64,000 bases of DNA from Flavobacterium psychrophilum DSM 3660 = ATCC 49418 (GTDB taxonomy: Bacteria; Bacteroidota; Bacteroidia; Flavobacteriales; Flavobacteriaceae): positions 114,172 to 178,171 of the forward strand of contig NZ_MUHE01000005.1 of NCBI RefSeq assembly GCF_002217405.1, written 5' to 3'. Made by a program: the position numbers and the translations under genes. How positions within the stretch are numbered: position 1 is the stretch's first letter; the number at the start of each line of letters is the position of its first letter. The notes below the pieces were generated by a model. That model searched no databases. It was not told where the DNA came from and saw nothing but the letters and a program-made list of their open reading frames with translations. Positions 43,979 through 52,633 of the stretch are shown here, in pieces.

Positions 43979-45145
43979 ATGCAACTATCAGTTATCATTC
44001 TTAATTATAATGTTCGTTATTTTCTCGAACTTTGCGTTTTAAGTGTTCAAAAATCACTTAAAAATATTGATGCAGAAATTATTGTAATCGATAATAATTC
44101 ATCAGACGACAGTTGCAAAATGATGAAACAACGTTTTCCACAGGTGAAACTTATTGAGAATAAGGAAAATTCAGGATTTCCAAAAGGAAATAATATAGGA
44201 GTTGCTCAGGCAAAAGGCAAATATATTTGCATTCTTAATCCAGACACAGTTGTTTCCGAAGACACTTTTGCAAAAACATTAGCTTTCGCCGAAAGCCAAA
44301 AAAACTTAGGAATAGTAGGTTGCAAACTCATAGACGGAACCGGAAATTTCTTACCAGAAAGCAAACGAGGGGTGCCCACCCCCTTTGTGGCATTTACTAA
44401 AATTTTCGGGTTGTATAAATTTTCAAATTATTTCGGAAAATATTACGCACAACATTTAAGCGAAAATAAAACAGGAAAAGTAGATATTCTAGTTGGCGCA
44501 TTTATGATTATGAAACGAGAATTATACCTAGAAGTAGGTGGTTTCGACGAAAAATGTTTCATGTATTCAGACGATATAGATTTGTCTTATATGGTTTTGC
44601 AAAAAGGAAAATCTAATTATTATTTTCACCAAACAACCGTAATTCACTACAAAGGCGAAAGCACAATTAAGGACGAAACCTATATGAAACGCTTTCAAGA
44701 AGCCATGAATTTCTTTTATAAAAAGCATTTTAAAGTATCCCTTTTCTTTTCTCTATTTATGAAAACAGGAATCGTTGTTTTCTCATTTATCAAGATGTTT
44801 CAAGGCAAACAAAAGGCAAGGATAGCACCTAAAAGCTATGTTTTAATTTCGGATAATAAATTGATAAAAGTAAAGCTTCAAACGGAATTAAAAAAAGACG
44901 TTTTTCTTGTTGGTAAAGATATTTTTAATATAAATTATTCGCAAAATTTTACAAACAAACAACCGTTAGAATTTATATTTGACAATAATTATATCAATTT
45001 TAAAGATATAATGCAATTAATGCAATTGAAGGAATACAAAAAACATACGTTTAAAATACTTCCGCAAACTACTGATTATCTTATAGGTAGCAATAGTAGT
45101 AATGATAGGGGAGGGGTAATTTTAATGTCGGATTTTAAAAACTAG
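43979..45145 (+). CDS. Family 2 glycosyltransferase
   Basis: 388 residues. A GT-A fold glycosyltransferase domain spans residues 1-235: LSVIILNYNVRYFLELCVLS, IVIDNNSSDDS (nucleotide-binding Asp), NSGFPKGNNIGV, CILNPDTVVSED (DxD-like), GGFDEKCFMYSDDIDLSYMV (catalytic ED region). A hydrophobic stretch near 255-270 suggests membrane association; the C-terminal ~100 residues are unassigned. It probably adds a sugar such as rhamnose to a surface polysaccharide. It stands alone, not in a polysaccharide cluster. Confidence 0.88.
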   Translation: MQLSVIILNYNVRYFLELCVLSVQKSLKNIDAEIIVIDNNSSDDSCKMMKQRFPQVKLIENKENSGFPKGNNIGVAQAKGKYICILNPDTVVSEDTFAKTLAFAESQKNLGIVGCKLIDGTGNFLPESKRGVPTPFVAFTKIFGLYKFSNYFGKYYAQHLSENKTGKVDILVGAFMIMKRELYLEVGGFDEKCFMYSDDIDLSYMVLQKGKSNYYFHQTTVIHYKGESTIKDETYMKRFQEAMNFFYKKHFKVSLFFSLFMKTGIVVFSFIKMFQGKQKARIAPKSYVLISDNKLIKVKLQTELKKDVFLVGKDIFNINYSQNFTNKQPLEFIFDNNYINFKDIMQLMQLKEYKKHTFKILPQTTDYLIGSNSSNDRGGVILMSDFKN

Positions 45146-45198
45146 ATTTCAATTTTTTTTTAATTGGTCTTAATTCGTGAAATTCGTGTTAAATTTAT

Positions 45199-45206
45199 TA
45201 TTTTTG
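45199..45206 (+). promoter_or_regulatory. Probable -7 box of the E2 gene promoter
   Basis: TATTTTTG matches TAnnTTTG, 36 bp before the ATG at 45243. Just upstream, the word AATTCGTG is repeated (45172-45188), another short-word repeat. Confidence 0.55.
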
Positions 45207-45242
45207 CAACATCAAAACCAAAAAACCTTTTAGGCAAACAAT

Positions 45243-46544
45243 ATGGCAAGATTTGAATTAAAACTTCCAAAAATGGGAGAAAGCGTTGCAGAAGCGACTA
45301 TCACAAATTGGTTAAAACAAGTTGGTGACAAAATTGAAATGGACGAAGCGGTGCTAGAAATAGCTACCGATAAAGTAGATAGCGAAGTTCCTAGCGAAGT
45401 TTCAGGAATTTTGGTAGAACAATTATTCAACAAAGATGATTTAGTTCAAGTTGGGCAAACTATTGCTATTATAGAAACTGAAGGAGGCGATGTTGCTGTA
45501 GCAAAACAAGAAGCAACTCCAGTTGCTGTAGCAGAGGTTACTAAAACAGTAGAAGCTGCAAAAGAAGCAGTTTCGGTACCAGTTAATTTTTCAGATTCAG
45601 ATAAATTCTTTTCACCATTAGTTAAGAACATCGCTAAGGCAGAAGGTGTTTCTGTAGCTGAATTAGAGAGCATTTCTGGTTCAGGAAAAGAAGGAAGAGT
45701 TACTAAAGAAGATCTTTTAAAATATGTTGCGGATAGAAAAATAGAACCAAGAACCAAGAATCAAGAGTTGGCTGTTGTACAAGCAACCAAGCAACAACCA
45801 GTAAGCCAAAAAGCAGTGCCAGTTTCTGTAAATGGAGGTGACGAAATTATTGAAATGGATAGAATGCGTAAGCTTATTTCTGGTTATATGGTAGCTTCGG
45901 TACAAACATCGGCACACGTACAATCGTTTATCGAAGTTGATGTAACAAATATCGTAAAATGGAGAAATAAAGTAAAAGATGCTTTCGAAAAACGAGAAGG
46001 CGAAAAACTAACTTTTACTCCAATAATGATGGAAGCTGTAGCAAAAGCTTTAAAGGATTTTCCAGGCATGAATATTTCTGTTGATGGTGATTATATCATC
46101 AAAAAGAAAAATATCAACTTAGGAATGGCAGCGGCCTTGCCAAACGGTAATTTAATTGTTCCAGTTATAAAAAATGCAGACCAATTAAATTTAGTTGGTA
46201 TGGCAAAAGCGGTAAATGATTTAGGAAATCGTGCAAAAGCAGGAAAATTAAAACCAGACGATACACAAGGCGGGACTTATACAGTGACTAATGTGGGAAC
46301 TTTTGGATCGGTTTTTGGCACACCAATTATAAACCAGCCACAAGTAGGAATTTTAGCCCTTGGAGCCATTAGGAAAGTACCAGCAGTTATCGAAACTCCA
46401 GAAGGAGATTTTATAGGTATTCGTCAAAAAATGTTCCTTTCGCACTCATACGATCACAGAGTTGTAGATGGCGCATTAGGAGGAAGTTTCGTAAAACGCG
46501 TTGCAGATTACTTAGAAGCATTTGATGTGAATAGAGATTTTTAG
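45243..46544 (+). CDS. 2-oxo acid dehydrogenase complex E2 (dihydrolipoyl acyltransferase)
   Basis: 433 residues, three modules. A lipoyl domain (about 1-78) carries the lipoylated Lys in EIATDKVDSEVPSEVSG near residue 43; an E3-binding domain (about 120-160) reads SPLVKNIAKAEGVSVAELES with GRVTKEDLL. The catalytic acyltransferase domain (about 200-433) has SHSYDHRVVDGALGG (HxxxD) near the C-terminus. The linker is Ala/Val/Glu-rich. Which complex it serves (branched-chain, pyruvate or 2-oxoglutarate) is not decidable here; branched-chain type is my preference. E1 and E3 genes are not adjacent. Confidence 0.93.
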   Translation: MARFELKLPKMGESVAEATITNWLKQVGDKIEMDEAVLEIATDKVDSEVPSEVSGILVEQLFNKDDLVQVGQTIAIIETEGGDVAVAKQEATPVAVAEVTKTVEAAKEAVSVPVNFSDSDKFFSPLVKNIAKAEGVSVAELESISGSGKEGRVTKEDLLKYVADRKIEPRTKNQELAVVQATKQQPVSQKAVPVSVNGGDEIIEMDRMRKLISGYMVASVQTSAHVQSFIEVDVTNIVKWRNKVKDAFEKREGEKLTFTPIMMEAVAKALKDFPGMNISVDGDYIIKKKNINLGMAAALPNGNLIVPVIKNADQLNLVGMAKAVNDLGNRAKAGKLKPDDTQGGTYTVTNVGTFGSVFGTPIINQPQVGILALGAIRKVPAVIETPEGDFIGIRQKMFLSHSYDHRVVDGALGGSFVKRVADYLEAFDVNRDF

Positions 46545-46566
46545 TAAATAAAGTCTTATAAAAAAA

Positions 46567-46598
46567 ACCGAATGATAATCTTATCATTCGGTTTTTTT
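46567..46598 (+). terminator. Intrinsic terminator after the E2 gene
   Basis: ACCGAATGATAA pairs perfectly with TTATCATTCGGT (46581-46592), followed by seven T. Its T-run abuts the left 33-bp direct repeat. Confidence 0.92.
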
Positions 46599-46630
46599 AT
46601 GACTTCTCAATTCGAAATATATTACTTTAA
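46598..46630. repeat. Left copy of an exact 33-bp direct repeat
   Basis: The 33 bases from 46598 (TATGACTTCTCAATTCG...ATTACTTTAA) recur identically at 48513-48545. It covers the stop codon and two last codons of the coiled-coil gene. The flanking bases then diverge, so it bounds a 1.9-kb module. Confidence 0.9.
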
Positions 46631-47497
46631 GGCAAATGTTGTTTTAGATACTAAGTTATATTTATCAAACACATTCACAAAGTAGTTTCCTTTTTTAATA
46701 TTTTCTAAAGTAATTTCGGCAGTAACTTCTAAGCTTTCATTCTTAAATTTTACTAGCGAATAATAGCTGTAATTTAAAATCATAACTCCAAAATTTTTAG
46801 TATTTTTTTCGCCAATAATATTATTTTTAGAATCAATTATTTGCACATAATATTCTTTCTCACATGGTTTAGTGATTTTATTACCCACAACCATAAAAGT
46901 GATTTGCAATAAATTTACTCTGCTGGCTTTATCTGTAGATTCTAAATCTCCTGATTTTGTTTGTTTTAATGTTGAAGTTTTTAGATTAATAATTGAAATT
47001 TTAGACCCTTTTCTAATAACCCTATTTAAATCTTCATTCATGGCTACTAATGTGTCATTGTATTTTTTAGATTGTGTTAAAACTAAAATTGTACTGTCTC
47101 TTTGTATCTTGAGTAATTCATTGTTTTTCTTTAATTGAAGTTTTTCTTTTGTGAGAGAAGCTACAATATTTTTGAGCCGATTAATTTCCGTTTTATATTT
47201 TATTAAAGAAGCAAGATCAATATTAGTATTATTTATCTCATCCAAAAGATTAGTTACTTTTTGTCTTTCTATTATTAAATCTGTTTTTAATAGTGAGTTT
47301 TCAGAGATAGCTAATTCTAAAGAGTCTTTAGATTTTTTTAATTCTGAGATGATTTCATTTTTTTTAGCGTTTAAAATTCTTTCTGTAATTTTAAAATCAT
47401 GATAAATTTTATAAGAAAAACCTAAGCAGCAAAATAACGAGATAGCTAACCCTATAGAGATGAATTTTATTGAAGAAATGTTAGTTATGATTTTCAT
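46622..47497 (-). CDS. Membrane-anchored coiled-coil protein
   Basis: 291 residues: a single transmembrane helix at about 12-30 (FISIGLAISLFCCLGFSYKIY), a long coiled coil (about 35-150, ERILNAKKNEIISELKKSKD onwards), and a beta-rich C-terminal domain (about 170-291: LLQITFMVVGNKITKPCEKE, EYYVQIIDSKNNIIGEKN). This architecture is widespread in flavobacteria and often misnamed as a chromosome-partition protein; the function is unknown. Its 3' end lies in the left 33-bp direct repeat. It is the largest gene of the repeat-bounded module. Confidence 0.7.
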   Translation of the reverse strand: MKIITNISSIKFISIGLAISLFCCLGFSYKIYHDFKITERILNAKKNEIISELKKSKDSLELAISENSLLKTDLIIERQKVTNLLDEINNTNIDLASLIKYKTEINRLKNIVASLTKEKLQLKKNNELLKIQRDSTILVLTQSKKYNDTLVAMNEDLNRVIRKGSKISIINLKTSTLKQTKSGDLESTDKASRVNLLQITFMVVGNKITKPCEKEYYVQIIDSKNNIIGEKNTKNFGVMILNYSYYSLVKFKNESLEVTAEITLENIKKGNYFVNVFDKYNLVSKTTFALK

Positions 47498-47574
47498 ATT
47501 AGTTATTTTTTATTTGCTTCTTGTAATTTTTATCAAAATATTTCTATTTGAAGTTGTGCAATGTTGGGTTGTAA

Positions 47575-47784
47575 TTAATCCTTGTTTAAAATTGGAATTA
47601 ATGCATTATTTACTTTTATAATCATTTTGTTGTAGTCATTAATGATTTCTTCCTGAAAATCAGGACTTCTTTCATTTGATATTATCATTCTAACATAGCG
47701 TTCCGAAATTTTATATTTGTCTGCTAAAGATTTTGTAATATTTGAATTGTATTTACTTCTTATTTGTTTTGTACTTTTGTCCAT
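47575..47784 (-). CDS. Small HTH protein (Cro-like)
   Basis: 69 residues, containing a helix-turn-helix (ITKSLADKYKISERYVRMII then SNERSPDF) and no other domain. It is divergent from the larger HTH gene at 47874, with an 89-bp shared control region carrying a consensus promoter for this gene. Size and position resemble the Cro side of a phage immunity switch, although that comparison is architectural only. Start ATG 47782-47784. Confidence 0.65.
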   Translation of the reverse strand: MDKSTKQIRSKYNSNITKSLADKYKISERYVRMIISNERSPDFQEEIINDYNKMIIKVNNALIPILNKD

Positions 47785-47787
47785 TGT

Positions 47788-47840
47788 TTAAATTGTTCTT
47801 TAGTTCGGAACAAATATATAAACAAGTTTATTATAAACAA
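47788..47840 (-). promoter_or_regulatory. Divergent HTH control region: promoter and operator-like inverted repeat
   Basis: On the minus strand: TTG (47840-47838), a 19-base spacer, then TATATTTG (47818-47811), a full consensus promoter for the 69-residue gene. Overlapping it is the inverted repeat TTGTTC-N8-GGAACAA (about 47793-47813), a plausible operator. Confidence 0.7.
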
Positions 47841-47873
47841 ATAAAATATAAATTTTTTTATAACTATTTTAAA

Positions 47874-48404
47874 ATGACGGAAGTAGAGAGAATAAAATTA
47901 GCTGTTAAAACACTGATTAGTTTGGGGGTCGCAAAAAATCAAGAGGAGATAGGTAAGTTAATGGGGTATTCTAATAAATCTTCTTTTTCGCAGGTTTTAA
48001 ACGGTATAGTGCCTTTGCCAGATAAGTTTATCGATAAATTATGCAGGTTAGATAAAAGATTAAGGAGGGATTGGATTGTTAATGAATTTGGTCATATTTT
48101 AATTAAAAACAACAATAGTAAACAAGTTTATATTGATAAAAATATAGATACCTATGATAAAGAAGAAGGAAAAGGGGTTGAAATAAAAAAAACGCATCCT
48201 TATAATAATAATTTTCAATACAGAGAGCTTGCAGAATCTAGGTTAGAGACTATTAATACAAAAGATAAGTTAATAGAAGTTTTAGAAAAAAACATTATTC
48301 AATTAGAAGCGCAATTAAATACACTAACTCAAAATAAAAGTTTTAAAAGAGGCGAAATGAACAGTGAAGAAATTTCAACAGGGAGTGATTATGAAAATGT
48401 GTAG
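47874..48404 (+). CDS. HTH regulator with C-terminal coiled coil (CI-like position)
   Basis: 176 residues from ATG 47874 (MTEVERIKLAVKTL); a longer frame from 47742 would start in the opposite gene and was rejected. The N-terminal HTH (AKNQEEIGKLMGYSNKSSFS then QVLNGIVPLP) is phage-repressor-like; a polar linker and a coiled coil (DKLIEVLEKNIIQLEAQL) follow. It is divergent from the 69-residue HTH gene, together forming a bidirectional switch. No integrase or replication gene accompanies them. Confidence 0.75.
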   Translation: MTEVERIKLAVKTLISLGVAKNQEEIGKLMGYSNKSSFSQVLNGIVPLPDKFIDKLCRLDKRLRRDWIVNEFGHILIKNNNSKQVYIDKNIDTYDKEEGKGVEIKKTHPYNNNFQYRELAESRLETINTKDKLIEVLEKNIIQLEAQLNTLTQNKSFKRGEMNSEEISTGSDYENV

Positions 48405-48512
48405 AAATAAATATTTTTTCTCATGTACTATCTTTTTTTTAATACTTATTAAAAATCATGTTTTAGGTAGCTGTAATATTATTTTTTAAATTCAAATTTT
48501 TAATATATTTGA

Positions 48513-48545
48513 TATGACTTCTCAATTCGAAATATATTACTTTAA
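48513..48545. repeat. Right copy of the exact 33-bp direct repeat
   Basis: Identical over 33 bases to 46598-46630. It lies in non-coding DNA 108 bp after the CI-like HTH gene. Confidence 0.9.
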
Positions 48546-48615
48546 AGGGCTTAATTCTTTTATAAACCGCATTTAAAATTTAATATTTGGGCATTATTAA
48601 AAGGATTGAGGGTTT

Positions 48616-48705
48616 CGTTGCAAACGGGGTTTATTGAACTTTGATAAAAATAACATTAGAGTAAGAATTCTAACCCAAAATACTGCGATTAATAAAATTA
48701 AGCTA
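48616..48705. repeat. Degenerate repeat shared with 32122-32256
   Basis: CGTTGCAAACG ... GAACTTTGATAAAAATAA ... CAAAATACTGCGATTAATAA ... AAGCTA matches the framework of 32122-32256 but lacks the hairpin insert. The 48405-49092 gap contains this, the right direct repeat, a palindrome and a terminator, but no gene I can support. Confidence 0.55.
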
Positions 48706-48840
48706 AATGGTTTATAAGACGTATTATTCTTTTTAGAAAGGAATAATATTTTTTTAAAATATTATTATAATTTTTGCTCTTCGGAATGATAACTTATATC
48801 ATATTATAAAGATATACTTGGATATTTGTTGATTATATTC

Positions 48841-48906
48841 TCATTATGAGGAACGGGGAATTTCATCAAGTCATTCGTATTTTGAGGTCCTCGTTCTTCT
48901 CTATGA
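48841..48906. repeat. Degenerate relative of the 11178-11249 palindrome
   Basis: TCATTATGAGGAACGGGGAA at the left and GGTCCTCGTTC at the right match the TCATTCCGAGGAATGAGGAA / CCTCGTTCCT arms with several changes. Confidence 0.45.
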
Positions 48907-49040
48907 ACTGTGCGTTTATTGCGCTAATAAACGCAATGGTATAATGGTATTATTTATTTCTTATGAAGTAGATTTAATACAAGAATGTTTACATTTTTTA
49001 TAGGGTAATTTTAAGTGCTAAACTGTGGCTTACGGGTAAA

Positions 49041-49075
49041 AAAAAGGAGCAAAAACTAGTTTTTTGCTCCTTTTT
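49041..49075 (-). terminator. Terminator of the giant surface-protein gene
   Basis: AAAAAGGAGCAAAAA pairs perfectly with TTTTTGCTCCTTTTT; symmetrical, 18 bp past the stop at 49093. Confidence 0.92.
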
Positions 49076-49092
49076 ATAATCAAATATTTCAA

Positions 49093-52000
49093 TTATCGTT
49101 TCATCGAGAAATGCGATTTATGCTCTTTTGTAATTCCATTTTCTTCGTACGTAACTACAAACCAGTAATCTGTTGATGGTAGTTCTTTTCCATTAAAAGT
49201 TCCATTCCAACCACTTCCAGAAGGTCTAATTTCTGTTAATAACTTTCCAAATCTGTCAAAAATTAAAACTTTAGCATTTGCTTGATTTTTTAGTTCAGGG
49301 ATATTCCATGTGTCATGGTATCCGTCTCCATTTGGGGTAAAGAATCTAGGATAATCTACAATATAAGCAGTCGTAGATTTCGATACGCATTCATTTCTTA
49401 CAGTTATATTGTGTAAACCAGCACTCACATTTGCAAATATGTTACTGTTTTGAAAAGCGCCATTATCTATTTGATATTCATATTCTCCTGCTGGAGTTAC
49501 GGTAACAGTTATGGTCTGTAAATCTGCAAAATAATTAGAAGGGGTTGCAACTATAGTTGCTGGGGGTTCAGAAATATTAGAAGTGATTACTGCTCTTGGA
49601 CTCTCACAAGTTCCTACAGTTTGACTTACATAATAATTTGTGTTTCCAACGGCAGTTGTTAAAGGGGTTGGAGCACTAGTAGAACCTACACCTCCTGTTA
49701 CTGTTGCATACCACAATAAATTACTTCCTGTAGCGGTAATCGGATTTGTTATATCATTTAAACAATATGTTATTGGTGTTATAACTCCTGGTGCCGATGG
49801 ATTATTTATAGTTACCGTTGCTTTAGTAGCACATCCGTTACTATTTGTATAGGTAATTATTGCAGTTCCACCCGTAACTCCTGTTACTAATCCTGTATTG
49901 CTTACAGTGGCTATTGCGATATTGTCAGACGCCCAAGGGTTGGTTGTGTTTGCAGTTCCCGATCCTGTAAGTTGGGTTGTTAATCCGATACAAGCATTTA
50001 AAGTTCCTGTAATTGTAGGTAGCACATTTATGGTTACAATGGCTGTAACATCGCATCCATTACTATTTTTATAAGTAATAGTTGCGCTTCCTACCGAAAC
50101 TCCTGTTACTAATCCTGTGTTGCTTACCGTGGCTATTACGCTATTGGAAGAAATCCAAGGGTTGGTTGCGTTTGCAGTTCCTGATCCTGTAAGTTGGGTT
50201 GTAGTTCCAATACAAGTATTTAAAGCACCTGTAATTGTAGGTAACGTTACGGTTACAATAGCTGTAATATCGCATCCATTACTATTTTTATAAGTAATAG
50301 TTGCGCTTCCTACCGAAACTCCTGTTACTAATCCTGTGTTACTTACCGTGGCTATTGCATTATTAGAAGAAATCCAAGGGTTGGTTGCGTTTGCAGTTCC
50401 TGATCCTGTAAGTTGGGTTGTAGTTCCAATACAAGCATTTAAAGCACCTGTAATTGTAGGTAGCGCATTTATAGTTACAATGGCTGTAACATCGCATCCA
50501 TTACTGTTTTTATAAGTAATAGTTGCACTTCCTACCGAAACTCCTGTTACTAATCCTGTATTGCTTACAGTGGCTACTGCGCTATTGGAAGAAATCCAAG
50601 GGTTGGTTGTGTTTGCGGTTCCTGATCCTGTAAGTTGGGTTGTAGTTCCAATACAAGCATTTAAAGCACCTGTAATTGTAGGTAGTGCATGTATAGTAAC
50701 TAATGTTGTAGCTGTTACTGGAGAACAACCTGCAGATGCAGATGGAATAGTATAAGTTATTGTATAATTAGCTGCTGGACTTCCGTTTGGAGTAATTGTT
50801 CCTGTAGTTGCATTAATAATAAGAGTGTTTGGATTTGCAGTATAATTACCTGGTGCAAAAAGCCCTGTTCCAGTTAAATTAACTAATTTAGGTGCTGTGT
50901 CTGATTCGCAAAATGAGGTGCTAGGTGTACTAGGTAAACTATATGATATAGCAGCAGTAGGTGGTGTACAATTATTTGCTACGCAACTTTTGTTGCTTGA
51001 TGAAAAACAACTACCTAATGGTCCAGTTGGTGTTACTGTAATTACAACAGTGTCTGCTGGAGTTAATCCTGATACTAAATAGGTTAGCACGTTGCCAATT
51101 GCTCCAACATTTACTGTTGGATTGGTGTTTACTTGGTAAGATATATTATACCCTGTAGCTCCTATTGCTGCTGTCCAATCAAATGTTATCGAAGAAGTTG
51201 TAGTTATACCACAATTTATTGTTATTGCTTGTGCCGTAGCAATAGTAACTGTTGTAGAGGTGCTATATAGCGGACAAGAAGGCGATGCAGCAATCTCATA
51301 TTTTACAGTATAATTTCCTGGAGTACTGGTACTAGGGGTAATTTCTCCTGTGGTTCCATTTATTGTTAATCCAGTTGATGGGTTTGTTGTAAAAATTCCG
51401 CTGCTGGTTAAACCAACTGGTATTATAGGTTGTGGCGTTATAATACTTGTACAATATGTTGGGTTAGCATAAGTGAATGTTCCGGCTGGCGCAGTAGTCA
51501 CAATTAAGTCGAAATGCTTAGTAGTGTAACAAAATGATATGTTATCTTCAATTCTAGCATAAATTGTAACTGGTGAAGACGAAGCTAAATAATTAGTTAA
51601 ACTTGCAAAAGGAATAGCCGCCGTGCCATTATTTGCAAAAGCTTGAGAGGTATGATATGTAATAGTGTAATCTGAAGCTGAAAGAGTTCCTAAAATTTCG
51701 CTATTTTTATTTATTGATGGAAATATATAAGGTGGTGCCGAGCTCGTGCAAAGAACAATATCCTTAGGTTGTGTTGCAGGTATTAAATAATTACTATACA
51801 CCATACTACTTGTAACTTGATAACAGCCGCCAGGTCTAGTGGTTTTTACAGACCAAGTTCCTGGTGTATTTACAGTTATAGTTTGCATATTATCATAAGC
51901 TGGCTGTGGTACACCGTCTAATGACCATTGATACGGAATTGTAGCTGTACTAGTAGCTGGAGAGGCAAAGCTTGCTGTAATATTTATAGGAGTCCCTATA

Positions 52001-52632
52001 CATTCTTTACGATTTTGGCCTAAAGAAACACCACAAACTATATCACAATCTGTACGGCCGTGAGTTTGTAAAACTGGCTGTCTTTGTTCTAGTTTTATAA
52101 ATCCTGCTCCTCCATTATAATTAGTAATCATAACTAAATAAAATTGGCCCGCAGTAGCACTAGGAATTGTCATTTTTTCTACTGCTTGGGCAGAATAGCT
52201 ACAATCTACTAAATTTCCAGGAGCTGGTCTAGGGTATTCCCCTGGTGAAGTTGTGTTATTTCCACAAAAATTACAATTGTCAACCCTATTATTACAGTTA
52301 CCTACTGCCGAAGCATAAGGTCCCCAAACCGCAAAATCGACATCCATTGGTGTTCCTGTTGGCAAACCATTACTATCGAAAGATTTATTTTGAATGATAT
52401 CATAAACCAAAGGTCCTGATTTTTCTATTTTTAAGTAAAACCACGCAGGGTTCTTTACGCTAATTAAACATGCCTCACGTGTCCCAGTACCTGTTGTTGC
52501 ACTAGGGAATACCAAGGAAGGAGCATTAATATCTGCTCCGCAAAAAGCGGTTGCGGTTGCGCATGTTGTTCCTTGCGAATAAATATTTATAGTAACTAAA
52601 CTAAAAACTAAAAACAATATTATTTTTTTCAT
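49093..52632 (-). CDS. T9SS type B-sorted surface protein with Ig-like repeats
   Basis: 1179 residues. Signal peptide (about 1-19); an N-terminal domain with many Cys (CATATAFCGAD, CNNRVDNCNFCGNN); several Ig/SprB-like modules; four near-identical ~74-residue Big_2-like units (about 650-942, each PTITGxLNxCIG... to ...ATITYKNSNGC); and a C-terminal gliding-associated domain (about 1095-1179: RFFTPNGDGYHDTWNIPEL, KVLIFDRFGKLL, NGKELPSTDYWFVVTY, SHFSMKR), the T9SS type B signal. It is exported by the type IX system to the cell surface, probably as an adhesin. One base separates it from the small gene upstream. Confidence 0.93.
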   Translation of the reverse strand: MKKIILFLVFSLVTINIYSQGTTCATATAFCGADINAPSLVFPSATTGTGTREACLISVKNPAWFYLKIEKSGPLVYDIIQNKSFDSNGLPTGTPMDVDFAVWGPYASAVGNCNNRVDNCNFCGNNTTSPGEYPRPAPGNLVDCSYSAQAVEKMTIPSATAGQFYLVMITNYNGGAGFIKLEQRQPVLQTHGRTDCDIVCGVSLGQNRKECIGTPINITASFASPATSTATIPYQWSLDGVPQPAYDNMQTITVNTPGTWSVKTTRPGGCYQVTSSMVYSNYLIPATQPKDIVLCTSSAPPYIFPSINKNSEILGTLSASDYTITYHTSQAFANNGTAAIPFASLTNYLASSSPVTIYARIEDNISFCYTTKHFDLIVTTAPAGTFTYANPTYCTSIITPQPIIPVGLTSSGIFTTNPSTGLTINGTTGEITPSTSTPGNYTVKYEIAASPSCPLYSTSTTVTIATAQAITINCGITTTSSITFDWTAAIGATGYNISYQVNTNPTVNVGAIGNVLTYLVSGLTPADTVVITVTPTGPLGSCFSSSNKSCVANNCTPPTAAISYSLPSTPSTSFCESDTAPKLVNLTGTGLFAPGNYTANPNTLIINATTGTITPNGSPAANYTITYTIPSASAGCSPVTATTLVTIHALPTITGALNACIGTTTQLTGSGTANTTNPWISSNSAVATVSNTGLVTGVSVGSATITYKNSNGCDVTAIVTINALPTITGALNACIGTTTQLTGSGTANATNPWISSNNAIATVSNTGLVTGVSVGSATITYKNSNGCDITAIVTVTLPTITGALNTCIGTTTQLTGSGTANATNPWISSNSVIATVSNTGLVTGVSVGSATITYKNSNGCDVTAIVTINVLPTITGTLNACIGLTTQLTGSGTANTTNPWASDNIAIATVSNTGLVTGVTGGTAIITYTNSNGCATKATVTINNPSAPGVITPITYCLNDITNPITATGSNLLWYATVTGGVGSTSAPTPLTTAVGNTNYYVSQTVGTCESPRAVITSNISEPPATIVATPSNYFADLQTITVTVTPAGEYEYQIDNGAFQNSNIFANVSAGLHNITVRNECVSKSTTAYIVDYPRFFTPNGDGYHDTWNIPELKNQANAKVLIFDRFGKLLTEIRPSGSGWNGTFNGKELPSTDYWFVVTYEENGITKEHKSHFSMKR
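49806..50688 (-). repeat. Four tandem ~222-bp coding repeats
   Basis: The block boundary CCTGTAATTGTAGGTA recurs near 50670, 50448, 50229 and 50005. Spacings are about 222, 219 and 222 bp; the 3-bp shorter unit loses one codon. The three upstream units are very similar and the last (nearest the C-terminus) is more diverged. Confidence 0.85.
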
Positions 52633-52633
52633 C

